Positions 1 to 5,645 of a stretch of 5,716 nt of DNA are shown one piece after another. The DNA is taken from the NCBI GenBank assembly GCA_030036915.1, contig JASHSC010000679.1, positions 1 through 5,716 on the forward strand, given 5' to 3'. This stretch comes from Terriglobia bacterium (lineage in GTDB: Bacteria > Acidobacteriota > Terriglobia > UBA7540). The translations under genes were made by a program, and so were the position numbers. The notes below the pieces were generated by a model. The model did no database searches. It saw only the letters and a program-made list of their open reading frames with translations, and was not told the origin of the DNA. Numbering within the stretch: position 1 is the first letter of the stretch; the number at the start of each line of letters is the position of its first letter.

Positions 1-257
1 TTGCAGCCCGGCTGGGAAAGACCGAGGCGCAGGTGGCGCTGAATTGGCTCACTGCCAAGGACCGGGTCGTGGCCATACCCAAAGCCTCAACAGCCGCGCA
101 CGTCAGCGAAGACTGCGGCGCATCCGGCTGGCGCCTTTCCGATCAGGACTACGCTTCATTAGCCAGCGCGATTCACTATCGCCGCAGGGGAGCCATCGAG
201 ATCGCAGCCCGTCGCCTGGCAAGGAATGTTCTTCAGCACCTCGGTAAGGGAGTGTGA
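1..257 (+). CDS. Aldo/keto reductase, C-terminal fragment (5' end outside window)
   Basis: The reading frame is open from the window edge (first full codon at 3) to a TGA at 255-257, giving 84 visible residues. The segment 'ARLGKTEAQVALNWL' followed by 'VVAIPKAS' and 'HVSED' is the classic end of the aldo/keto reductase (beta/alpha)8 barrel, where the IPK-S stretch and the next helix bind the 2'-phosphate and adenine of NADPH. Family members reduce aldehydes or ketones, often sugars, with NADPH in the cytoplasm. The catalytic Asp-Tyr-Lys-His tetrad lies upstream of the window and cannot be checked. The usual Asn of the 'EEN' adenine-binding motif is Asp here ('SED'). The tail after the barrel is basic (YRRRGAIEIAARR) and a little longer than usual. 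The gene converges on the dehydratase-like gene 17 bp away, so a joint role in sugar metabolism is possible but they are not one operon. The family is sure; the substrate is unknown. Confidence 0.88.
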   Translation, partial: AARLGKTEAQVALNWLTAKDRVVAIPKASTAAHVSEDCGASGWRLSDQDYASLASAIHYRRRGAIEIAARRLARNVLQHLGKGV

Positions 258-274
258 GCTGAAGAGAAGAACTT

Positions 275-1498
275 TTACCAATTCGTGATCGAACCATCGG
301 GCCGTTCGAAGAGCGGAACCGGGCGGCTGCGTTCGGTGATTTCCGCCGCGAGTTGCAGCGGCTTGGTGTCCAGCGTGACGCCGAGGCCGGGGCGGCGGTT
401 GGGCCACATCTTGCCGTTGCGGAAGTCGTAGCTTTCCGGCAGGTGCGGCGCATTGGCGTGGCCGCTGCGCGACATTTCCATCAGCACGGGGCCGGAGAAG
501 ACGGCGCAGGCGTGCACCAGCGCGGCCTCTGAGACAGGACCCGTGAGGTGCGGGATCAGGCCCACGTAATGCGTCTCGCACAGCGCCTGAATCTTCATGT
601 ACTCGGTGATGCCGCCCACGTTGGGAAGCGTTACGCGCGCGTAATCGATGAGTTGCTGCTCGACCAGCTCGTTGATGTCCCATTTGCTGCCGAACTGCTC
701 CCCCACCGCAATCGGAACTTTCACGTGCTCCCGCAATTGGCGATAGACGCCGGGATTTTCCGAGCGAATCAGGTCCTCCGTGAAGTAAGGCGCGAGGGGT
801 TCGATGAGCGTGCAGAGGCGGACGGCGTCGGGAAAATCAAACCGCGTATGGAAATCGATGGCCCAGTCGCCGTCCTTGCCCACGCCCTCGCGAATCTCGG
901 CACACTCTTCGTAGGTTTTATCCACGATCTGGTGCGAATTGAACGGTTGACCCTCCGGCGGAATGGCGGTGGCGTAGCGAAAGGCTCTAAAGCCCGCCGC
1001 GAGGCAGGCGTGCGCCTGGTCCTTCAGCGTGCCCTCATAGGGGAATCCGGTGGAATAGCATTCCAGGTGGTCGCGCGAAAGGCCGCCCAACAACTCATAA
1101 ACGGGAACTCCCAAGGCTTTGCCTTTGATATCCCACAGCGCCAGGTCGAGCGCACCCAGGGCATCCAATTTCTCCCGGCCCGCCGGGTAGAAGTAGCCGC
1201 GGAACATCATTTGCCACAGGTGGTCGATGCGCGCGGGGTCTTCACCAATCAACATGGCGCCGCATTGCACGACGGTGTCCTTGCTGCCGCCCTCACCCAC
1301 GCCGGTAATTCCCTGGTCGGTCTCGATCGTCACAATGTGAGAGCTTTGATTGAAGAGATTATTGGAAACGGGATTCAAGTAGAAGCGCACGCGGGTGATT
1401 TTCATGGGTGGCGGCGCGGGCACGGGGCGCGGCGTTGCGCCGGCCAACGTGGAAGCTCCACCCAAACCGGCCAGTTGTATAAAGGATCGACGCTTCAT
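275..1498 (-). CDS. Mandelate racemase/muconate lactonizing (enolase superfamily) protein, galactonate-dehydratase-like, with Tat-type leader
   Basis: The protein has 407 residues. The start at 1498 is chosen because GGAGG lies 5 nt upstream and the first residues form a twin-arginine leader (R3-R4-S-F-I, then a Gly/Ala-rich stretch to about residue 20), which suggests export. Residues 32-140 are the enolase capping domain. The rest is the barrel with metal ligands D215 (in DFH, with H217), E241 (TED) and E267 (GEQ), and a C-terminal catalytic-type H317 in 'PHLTGPV', the layout of D-galactonate dehydratase (DgoD). The family abstracts a proton alpha to a carboxylate and here most likely dehydrates a sugar acid. 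Odd points: the Asp that normally pairs with the C-terminal His appears to be Thr290 ('RVTLPNVGG'), as in RspA/mannonate dehydratase-like members, and the second-strand lysine position is Arg ('FRAFRY', 170-175). Substrate and even reaction remain open. An in-frame extension to 1732 exists but is unlikely to be used. Confidence 0.9.
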   Translation of the reverse strand: MKRRSFIQLAGLGGASTLAGATPRPVPAPPPMKITRVRFYLNPVSNNLFNQSSHIVTIETDQGITGVGEGGSKDTVVQCGAMLIGEDPARIDHLWQMMFRGYFYPAGREKLDALGALDLALWDIKGKALGVPVYELLGGLSRDHLECYSTGFPYEGTLKDQAHACLAAGFRAFRYATAIPPEGQPFNSHQIVDKTYEECAEIREGVGKDGDWAIDFHTRFDFPDAVRLCTLIEPLAPYFTEDLIRSENPGVYRQLREHVKVPIAVGEQFGSKWDINELVEQQLIDYARVTLPNVGGITEYMKIQALCETHYVGLIPHLTGPVSEAALVHACAVFSGPVLMEMSRSGHANAPHLPESYDFRNGKMWPNRRPGLGVTLDTKPLQLAAEITERSRPVPLFERPDGSITNW

Positions 1499-1932
1499 GG
1501 GTTCCTCCAGGGTGCTTGCGAGAGAAATTGTCGAGGGCGGGGACGACCGTCCCCGAAACCTCGAGTGAGGTCCGATTTCGTGGCCCGCCTGATCCGACCA
1601 TCGGACCCCCAAATCGGAGACAGCGCTACAGAACTTATAAGGTAACGTTCGGAAATCCTCTCGACAAGGAGTTTTGAAAGGGAGGTTGCGATGTAAGGGC
1701 GCGTTTTCGGAGTAAAATATCATGGCAAGCATCCCAGTGCCATCCGGCCCCTAACCCTGAAGAATTTTCTCAATCAAGGAAATTTTGCTCTTTTCCACCA
1801 TCTCGCCCGGACCTGCCTCCTCGCGTAATTCATCCAAATCAAAGCACTTATAATTTTGCGCGGATGGCCCTTCGTGTGCCTCTCGACGTTGTGCCTTCAT
1901 CTGCAAGGCAAATCGCCAAGGGGAGGGAAGCC
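1499..1932. other. Divergent intergenic region between the enolase-superfamily gene and the membrane coiled-coil gene
   Basis: These 434 bp separate two divergent starts and must hold promoters for both. The right part is AT-rich and has a perfect TATAAT (1849-1854). On the minus strand a TTATAA (1635-1640) could serve as a -10 for the enolase-superfamily gene, but I find no convincing -35 at the right distance. Both reading frames stay open well upstream of the chosen starts, but the extensions lack recognisable protein features. I see no RNA gene or operator with strong symmetry. Confidence 0.6.
1826..1854 (+). promoter_or_regulatory. Possible sigma-70 type promoter for the 1933 gene
   Basis: An exact TATAAT at 1849-1854 lies in an AT-rich patch 78 bp before the ATG at 1933. 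The hexamer 17 bp upstream (TAATTC, 1826-1831) is a poor -35, so the site would be weak or activator-dependent. It is the best candidate in the divergent region. Confidence 0.4.
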
Positions 1933-2958
1933 ATGGAGGAAGATAGCAAGCCCACGGGGGACTCGCAGGATCCCACCATCAATCAGCATGAGCCAGACGG
2001 GGAGGAATTTCGCGAACCGAGTTACTCGGGCGTCAAGATTGCGCTCGTGGTCTTCGTGCTGGTGGCTATCATTGCCGGGGCGTACGGATGGCTGCAACAT
2101 AATGCCGCACAGCAGTTAGCGACGGAGCGTGCGGATTTGAAGAACTCATTGGACCAAGCGAAGAGTCAGGAAACCGCCTTGCTCGCCAAAGTGAACGCCC
2201 TGAACGTGGCCCAGGCCCAAGCGGATGCGGCACGCGCGCAGGCGGCAGCCGCTGCGAAGAACGAACAGTTTCCACCCGCGACCAACGAAGCTCCAGCCCC
2301 GGTGCCGACGCACCACGCCGTCCATCGAGCAGCGAAAGTGGTTGCTCACCGGCCTCCCCCGGATGACCCTCGCTGGAAGCAATTCCAGGACCAACTTGCC
2401 GACCAGCAGCGCCAACTGGCCGACAATCAGAAGCAGATTGCCGACACTCAGGCCAATCTGGACCAGGCGAAAACTGACTTGGCGGGGAATATCCAATCCA
2501 CCCGCTCGGACTTAAGCGGCGACATTGCCCGCGACCACACGGAACTGGTGACCCTCGAGAAGAAAGGCGAGCGGACCTATTACGAATTCAACTTTGAGAA
2601 ATCGAAATCCTACCATCACACCGGACCCATCAGCATCGCGGTTCGCCGCGTGGACTCCAAACACGAGAATTGCGATTTGCAGATGCTTGTGGATGACCGG
2701 GAAATCGATCGGAAGCACGTGAACCTTTATGAAGCGATCACCTTCTACCCGCAAGGCTATCCGCTACCCCTGGAAGTGGTGATCAATCACATGGACAAGA
2801 ACTCTGTACAGGGGTACGTGAGCGAGCCTAAGTTCAAGTCTACAGAGCAGGCGGCCGCTCCGGCAACTCCGGCCACCGTGGCAGCAACAAATCCAGCCGC
2901 TGCCCCGGCCCCGGCGACCGACCCGAAGCTCGCACATCGCACGGATGAGGTGCACTAA
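1933..2958 (+). CDS. Membrane-anchored coiled-coil protein of unknown function
   Basis: The protein has 341 residues. The ATG at 1933 is chosen over the in-frame ATG at 1864 because a purine-rich GGGGAGGG (about 1920-1927) precedes it at normal spacing. The N-terminus (1-33) is acidic and hydrophilic, and residues 34-53 form one strongly hydrophobic membrane segment (VKIALVVFVLVAIIAG). Residues 57-110 are an Ala/Gln/Lys-rich heptad-like helix. A Pro/His-rich linker (113-143) follows, then a second coiled coil (148-210) with repeated QLAD/QIAD/NLDQ units. Residues 211-302 form a compact domain (KKGERTYYEF ... GPISIAVRR ... VNLYEAITFYP ... GYVSEPKF), and the end is an Ala/Pro/Thr-rich tail. The C-terminal domain matches a hypothetical family I remember from Acidobacteria. 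With short positive flanks and an acidic start the orientation is probably N-in, placing the coiled coils and domain in the periplasm. No enzyme motif is visible. A scaffold or envelope role is a guess from shape only. Confidence 0.87.
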   Translation: MEEDSKPTGDSQDPTINQHEPDGEEFREPSYSGVKIALVVFVLVAIIAGAYGWLQHNAAQQLATERADLKNSLDQAKSQETALLAKVNALNVAQAQADAARAQAAAAAKNEQFPPATNEAPAPVPTHHAVHRAAKVVAHRPPPDDPRWKQFQDQLADQQRQLADNQKQIADTQANLDQAKTDLAGNIQSTRSDLSGDIARDHTELVTLEKKGERTYYEFNFEKSKSYHHTGPISIAVRRVDSKHENCDLQMLVDDREIDRKHVNLYEAITFYPQGYPLPLEVVINHMDKNSVQGYVSEPKFKSTEQAAAPATPATVAATNPAAAPAPATDPKLAHRTDEVH

Positions 2959-3012
2959 GTGGCGATGAACGTCCCGAGGCTGGGTCCTGGCCCCAAGCCG
3001 TTCGCCATCAGA

Positions 3013-3050
3013 GGCGCCGCTGGATCGGAAGGGCTTTCCACGGCGGCGCC
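3013..3050. terminator. GC-rich inverted repeat, possible terminator of the 1933 gene
   Basis: GGCGCCGC (3013-3020) pairs perfectly with GCGGCGCC (3043-3050). TGGA (3021-3024) and TCCA (3037-3040) can extend the stem across a 2-nt bulge. It begins 54 bp after the TAA of the 1933 gene. No T-tract follows, so it may pause or protect the RNA 3' end rather than terminate by itself. Confidence 0.45.
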
Positions 3051-3129
3051 CTGACGGGAACCGGCAGGATTCCTCGGACCTCGGAGGCATGCAGTCCGGC
3101 CCTGGAATTGGATATTCCACAAGCTTAAG

Positions 3130-3151
3130 AACGCCCCCGGCACGGGCGTTT
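3130..3151. terminator. Hairpin with short T-run, probable intrinsic terminator
   Basis: AACGCCC (3130-3136) pairs with GGGCGTT (3144-3150) around a 7-nt loop, and the right arm runs into TTT. The compact A...GC-stem...T form is typical of rho-independent terminators, although the T-run is short. On the minus strand the tail reads GTTCTTAAG, so it could act for both converging genes. Confidence 0.5.
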
Positions 3152-3162
3152 CCCGCCACCAC

Positions 3163-3204
3163 GACCCTGCAAGGCTCATCGGTGTTTCGACCCCTTGCAG
3201 GGTC
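3163..3204. repeat. 12-bp perfect inverted repeat, hairpin
   Basis: GACCCTGCAAGG (3163-3174) and CCTTGCAGGGTC (3193-3204) are exact reverse complements with an 18-nt loop. The plus-strand tail is pyrimidine-rich (CCCTTCCTTCTTACC) but not a clean T-tract. It could be a second terminator of the convergent region, an RNA-stability element, or a copy of a dispersed palindromic repeat. Only one copy occurs in the window. Confidence 0.5.
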
Positions 3205-3316
3205 CCCTTCCTTCTTACCTCTTATGAATCCCTGAATTAGGCCGGCTTTCATCGGAGGACGATTCGGCCGAAATGGCTTTGCGTCCCGTCAATCTGTTCA
3301 CGTGGAGGTGCGGAAA

Positions 3317-3325
3317 TTATCCACA
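3317..3325 (+). promoter_or_regulatory. Exact DnaA-box sequence (isolated)
   Basis: TTATCCACA matches the high-affinity DnaA-box consensus exactly. It is single: no second good box, AT-rich unwinding element or dnaA/dnaN/parAB gene is near. It is therefore not evidence for an origin. It could be a DnaA-titrating or regulatory site, or chance. Confidence 0.3.
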
Positions 3326-3403
3326 TGGAATTGCGCCCGCAATCTCGGCGGGCGAATGGAGTGCGCAACGGGTTGGGCTTGCGCCAATTGGCCGGCGGGA
3401 AGT

Positions 3404-3772
3404 TCAGATTGGCGGGATGGGGACGATTTGAGCTTCATTGACGATGCGAAAGAGGCCGGAACAGTTTTTGGAGGTGCAGACAATTGGCGACGATCCGGAA
3501 AACTGGGTGGCGGTAATAAGACCCGGCGAACCGCACCACGGGCAGGCAAGCACAGCAAAGAAACTCGGAGCTGAAGTCTCAGGCTCGGTAGCGAGTTCAT
3601 CAAGAAAGACGATGTCCCCCGGCGACATCTCAGAAATAGCCGAGCGATTCGACAAGTGCATTTCGATGGAGTGTTTCTTGACCCGGCTTGTGCCTAGAGC
3701 TCCACGCGCGCCTTCGGGAGCCGTCAGGGTGGCGGGCTTCCGGGATTTCTGGGTTTGCTTGGTTAGTGGCAT
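3404..3772 (-). CDS. Small zinc-ribbon-like protein of unknown function (four cysteines)
   Basis: The protein has 122 residues. The first 35 or so are basic and low in complexity (KQTQKSRKPA...), followed by 'MSPGDIVFLDELA' (49-61) and a compact C-terminal half with C77-P-W-C80, then C99-x4-C104 and a final 'LFRIVNEAQIV' strand. C-x2-C plus C-x4-C in a short beta-rich domain suggests a structural zinc site. The order and spacing match a hypothetical family I recall from acidobacterial genomes. The pattern is clearly protein-like, unlike the overlapping plus-strand frame. The start at 3772 has only a weak ribosome site (AAAGGGGC). M38 (3661) is an alternative without any visible site. No neighbour on the same strand gives context; the gene stands alone between two long gaps. 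A nucleic-acid- or protein-binding role would fit a zinc ribbon but nothing here proves it. Confidence 0.75.
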   Translation of the reverse strand: MPLTKQTQKSRKPATLTAPEGARGALGTSRVKKHSIEMHLSNRSAISEMSPGDIVFLDELATEPETSAPSFFAVLACPWCGSPGLITATQFSGSSPIVCTSKNCSGLFRIVNEAQIVPIPPI

Positions 3773-4164
3773 TTTGCCCCTTTCTGCCTGTTCGGCGCGA
3801 ACCTGTGAAGATGCTGCCTGGCGTCGTCTTAAATCCTGCCGAGCTGCGGGTCTTTACGAACTTCAATCATGTTTCGGACCAAATCTGAGTTCCAAGGCGG
3901 AAATTCCTTCCCATTTTGGGAAACGGCTAAAACCAAGCCTTCCTGGGAGGTGAATTCCCCCATTTGCCATCCACCCGCAGCGAATCAGCAGCCACCGCAC
4001 ATCAAGCATGAAAGGACGAAGGCTCCTTGAGTTTGGCAGTTAATCAGCCGCCAACGCTCGCCCTGCTCGTCTTCCCTTCCTCACCTTGTTCTTATCGGCT
4101 GCAATGACTTCGAGCTTGAGTTGACTTTCATCGCTATTGAGCCCTCGGGGCGCCTCCTCCTAAG

Positions 4165-4198
4165 GTTCCCCGGCCATGGGACTCTCCCATTTTGGAAC
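4165..4198. repeat. Two-part hairpin in the intergenic region
   Basis: The outer arms GTTCC (4165-4169) and GGAAC (4194-4198) enclose inner arms ATGGGA (4176-4181) and TCCCAT (4185-4190), with a 3-nt loop and an asymmetric internal loop. It could fold as RNA on either strand. There is no T-tract and no coding context, so its role is unknown. Confidence 0.3.
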
Positions 4199-4368
4199 GC
4201 GATGAGAACTGCGATGCGGCCAGTCTGGGCGACCGGCAAAGAAAGATTTGGAATACTCTAAGGTGTTCCCAAGCCTGGCCCTACAAATGCTCGATGTGCT
4301 TAATTGCCCCAAGTTCATGACACGCCGGAGGCAGGCGGGTGCAAAAACTCCTTCCATGTAGTTGAAAA

Positions 4369-4383
4369 AACGTGACTAACGTT
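4369..4383. promoter_or_regulatory. Inverted repeat AACGT-N5-ACGTT, candidate activator site
   Basis: This perfect 5-bp inverted repeat is centred about 145 bp upstream of the -24 element at 4519. Enhancer-binding activators of sigma-54 promoters usually bind dyads 80-200 bp upstream. A second small dyad, CAGGT-N8-ACCTG (4424-4441), lies about 90 bp upstream. Neither matches an activator site that I know, so these are positional candidates only. Confidence 0.25.
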
Positions 4384-4518
4384 GGGCCTCTCACATCCCT
4401 CTGCAAATATCCCTGCCTCGGAGCAGGTCGAATCCAACCTGTGCAATTCCCATTTCCTCTCACCGTAATTGACCGTCTCGCTGATCGAGCTTGCTCGCCA
4501 CCCTCTTCCTGGCTGGTT

Positions 4519-4534
4519 TGGCACAATCTTTGCA
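4519..4534 (+). promoter_or_regulatory. Sigma-54 (RpoN) promoter of the sigma factor gene
   Basis: TGGCAC (4519-4524), a 6-nt spacer and TTGC with a following A (4530-4534) match the -24/-12 consensus TGGCAC-N5-TTGCW, with GG (4520-4521) and GC (4532-4533) exactly 12 bp apart as sigma-54 requires. Transcription would start near 4545 and leave a leader of about 180 nt before the ATG. Such promoters are silent without an ATP-using enhancer-binding activator. The site lies inside the in-frame upstream extension of the next gene, which argues that translation starts downstream of it. Confidence 0.75.
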
Positions 4535-4721
4535 AATTCTAAGGTCAGCGCAGGGACCGCAAGAGCTAAAGGCGACGGGCGCGTGGAATCACGAACGCCA
4601 CGCGGATGGAAAAGTGTTGCCCGAAGCCTTTGAACGGAAGTCCGAGGTCGAACGGCGCTGTCCGTACTTTGCAGGCCACGTCAGGTGGTGGGCCGACGGA
4701 CATTCGAAACGAAGCGAGGTC

Positions 4722-5639
4722 ATGATGGCACTTCAACCGATTCCCAGTTTCCAGCAACTAAACCAGGCCGCAACGATTCCCCCGATTCATCGCCCCGTGA
4801 TTCGGCGTCGCACGGTTGCGCCATTGAGCATACGTCCTGGGGCACGGAACGATTCAAGGCAGGCGCGTGAGAGGCAGAGATTACTGCTCGAAATGCTTCC
4901 TTTGGTGAAGCGCGTGGCCTTCAAAATCCGTGAGCACCTGCCAGCGCACGTGGAACTCGACGATCTGGTGGGCGATGGCGTGCTGGGACTGGTTGATGCC
5001 GTTGCCAAGTTTGACGCCTCCAAGCAGGTAAAACTCGAAAGCTATGCGTGCCACCGGATTCGCGGGGGCATTCTGGACGGCCTGCGCGGCGCCGATCCGG
5101 CTTCTCGCGACTTGCGCCGCAAGAACCGGAATATTCAGAAGATGTACCGCGAAATGGAAATCAAGGTAGGCCGCCCGGTGACGGATGAAGAGATGGCCAC
5201 TGCCATGGGGCTGACCTTGAAGCAGTGGCACCACACCTTAAACGAAGTCCAAGGCGTGGGGTTCGATTGCGGCGCACGCACGCTTTCGGCCGGCCCCACC
5301 TCAAGGCCTGCTCATCAGAAAATCGAGCCCTCACTTCTGGCCGACGCCTCGGCAGACCCGTTCGATCTGTGTTATCGGCGCGAGCAGCGGGAAATCCTGG
5401 GCCGTGCACTCAACCACATGCGGGAACGCGACCGCCAGATCATCAGCTTGTACTACGAGAAGGAGTTGACGATGAAGCAAATCGCGGACCGTTTGCACGT
5501 GGATGAATCGCGCATTTCTCAGCTTCATTCCGCCGCCCTGGTCCGGCTGAAGTCGAACGTAAATTCGCTCCTTCATCCTCGAACCTCCACAGCCGCACTT
5601 CCACCACTCGCCAAGGCGGCGGGCGCCGGGGCCTCGTAA
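4722..5639 (+). CDS. fliA: RNA polymerase sigma factor, FliA/WhiG (sigma-28) family
   Basis: The protein has 305 residues from the ATG at 4722 (304 from the ATG at 4725). GAGGT at 4716-4720 sits 1 or 4 nt before these, so 4725 has the better spacing. The frame is open back to 4491, but that start would precede the sigma-54 promoter's transcription start. After a 45-residue basic leader, region 2 runs from about 52 to 127 ('LPLVKRVAFKIREHLPAHVELDDLVGDGVLGLVDA', core-binding; 'FDASKQVKLESYACHRIRGGILDGLR', -10 recognition), region 3 is about 130-180 ('GRPVTDEEMATAMGL') and region 4 about 226-284 ('RERDRQIISLYYEKELTMKQIADRL' plus the 'VDESRISQLHSAAL' helix-turn-helix that contacts the -35). The order and lack of region 1.1 fit FliA-type group 3 factors, which drive late flagellar or chemotaxis genes. 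It is longer than E. coli FliA (239) because of extra N- and C-terminal ends and a region 3-4 linker. No flagellar gene is visible, so a non-flagellar regulon is possible. Confidence 0.88.
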   Translation: MMALQPIPSFQQLNQAATIPPIHRPVIRRRTVAPLSIRPGARNDSRQARERQRLLLEMLPLVKRVAFKIREHLPAHVELDDLVGDGVLGLVDAVAKFDASKQVKLESYACHRIRGGILDGLRGADPASRDLRRKNRNIQKMYREMEIKVGRPVTDEEMATAMGLTLKQWHHTLNEVQGVGFDCGARTLSAGPTSRPAHQKIEPSLLADASADPFDLCYRREQREILGRALNHMRERDRQIISLYYEKELTMKQIADRLHVDESRISQLHSAALVRLKSNVNSLLHPRTSTAALPPLAKAAGAGAS

Positions 5640-5645
5640 CCAAAT

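Larger units (their letters stand above)
2959..3403. other. Convergent intergenic region with three inverted repeats
   Basis: This 445-bp stretch lies between the stop of the 1933 gene and the stop of the minus-strand zinc-ribbon gene. It holds three perfect inverted repeats (3013-3050, 3130-3150, 3163-3204) and an exact DnaA-box sequence (3317-3325). No reading frame here looks like a protein. Its likely job is transcription termination from both sides. Confidence 0.6.
3773..4518. other. Long intergenic region without a convincing gene
   Basis: About 750 bp between the zinc-ribbon start and the sigma-54 promoter. Short minus-strand frames around 4160-4535 show no recognisable motif, biased composition or good start. 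The stretch holds small hairpins (TTCCCA/TGGGAA at 3908-3922; GTTCC-ATGGGA/TCCCAT-GGAAC at 4165-4198) and two small inverted repeats upstream of the promoter (4369-4383, 4424-4441). A small RNA or a decayed gene cannot be excluded. Confidence 0.5.

Noticed and set aside
548..1645. 365-codon open frame on the plus strand
   Set aside because: It lies antisense to the well-supported enolase-superfamily gene and shows no family motif; it is a product of codon bias.
1499..1732. In-frame N-terminal extension of the enolase-superfamily protein by 78 residues
   Set aside because: The extension has no domain character, and the ATG at 1498 has a good GGAGG and begins a Tat-type leader.
1725..1743. TGGCAC on the minus strand ahead of the enolase-superfamily gene, resembling a sigma-54 site
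   Set aside because: No GC doublet lies at the required 12-bp distance from GG; the closest ones are 11 and 15 bp away.
2764..3252. 162-codon minus-strand frame over the end of the 1933 gene and the hairpin region
   Set aside because: Arg/Gly-rich shadow sequence that crosses three hairpins and has no recognisable motif.
3438..3953. 171-codon plus-strand frame
   Set aside because: It overlaps the minus-strand Cys4 gene, whose motif pattern is protein-like; the plus frame has none.
3909..4195. TCCCATTTTGG occurs twice (3909 and 4185)
   Set aside because: An 11-bp repeat is expected by chance in a window of this length, and the flanks do not match.
4421..4444. GGTCGAATCC stretch resembling a tRNA T-arm
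   Set aside because: The loop lacks the TTC start, and no acceptor, D or anticodon arm can be drawn around it.
4491..4721. Upstream in-frame start for the sigma factor
   Set aside because: It would lie before the transcription start of the sigma-54 promoter, and the added residues show no sigma-factor features.
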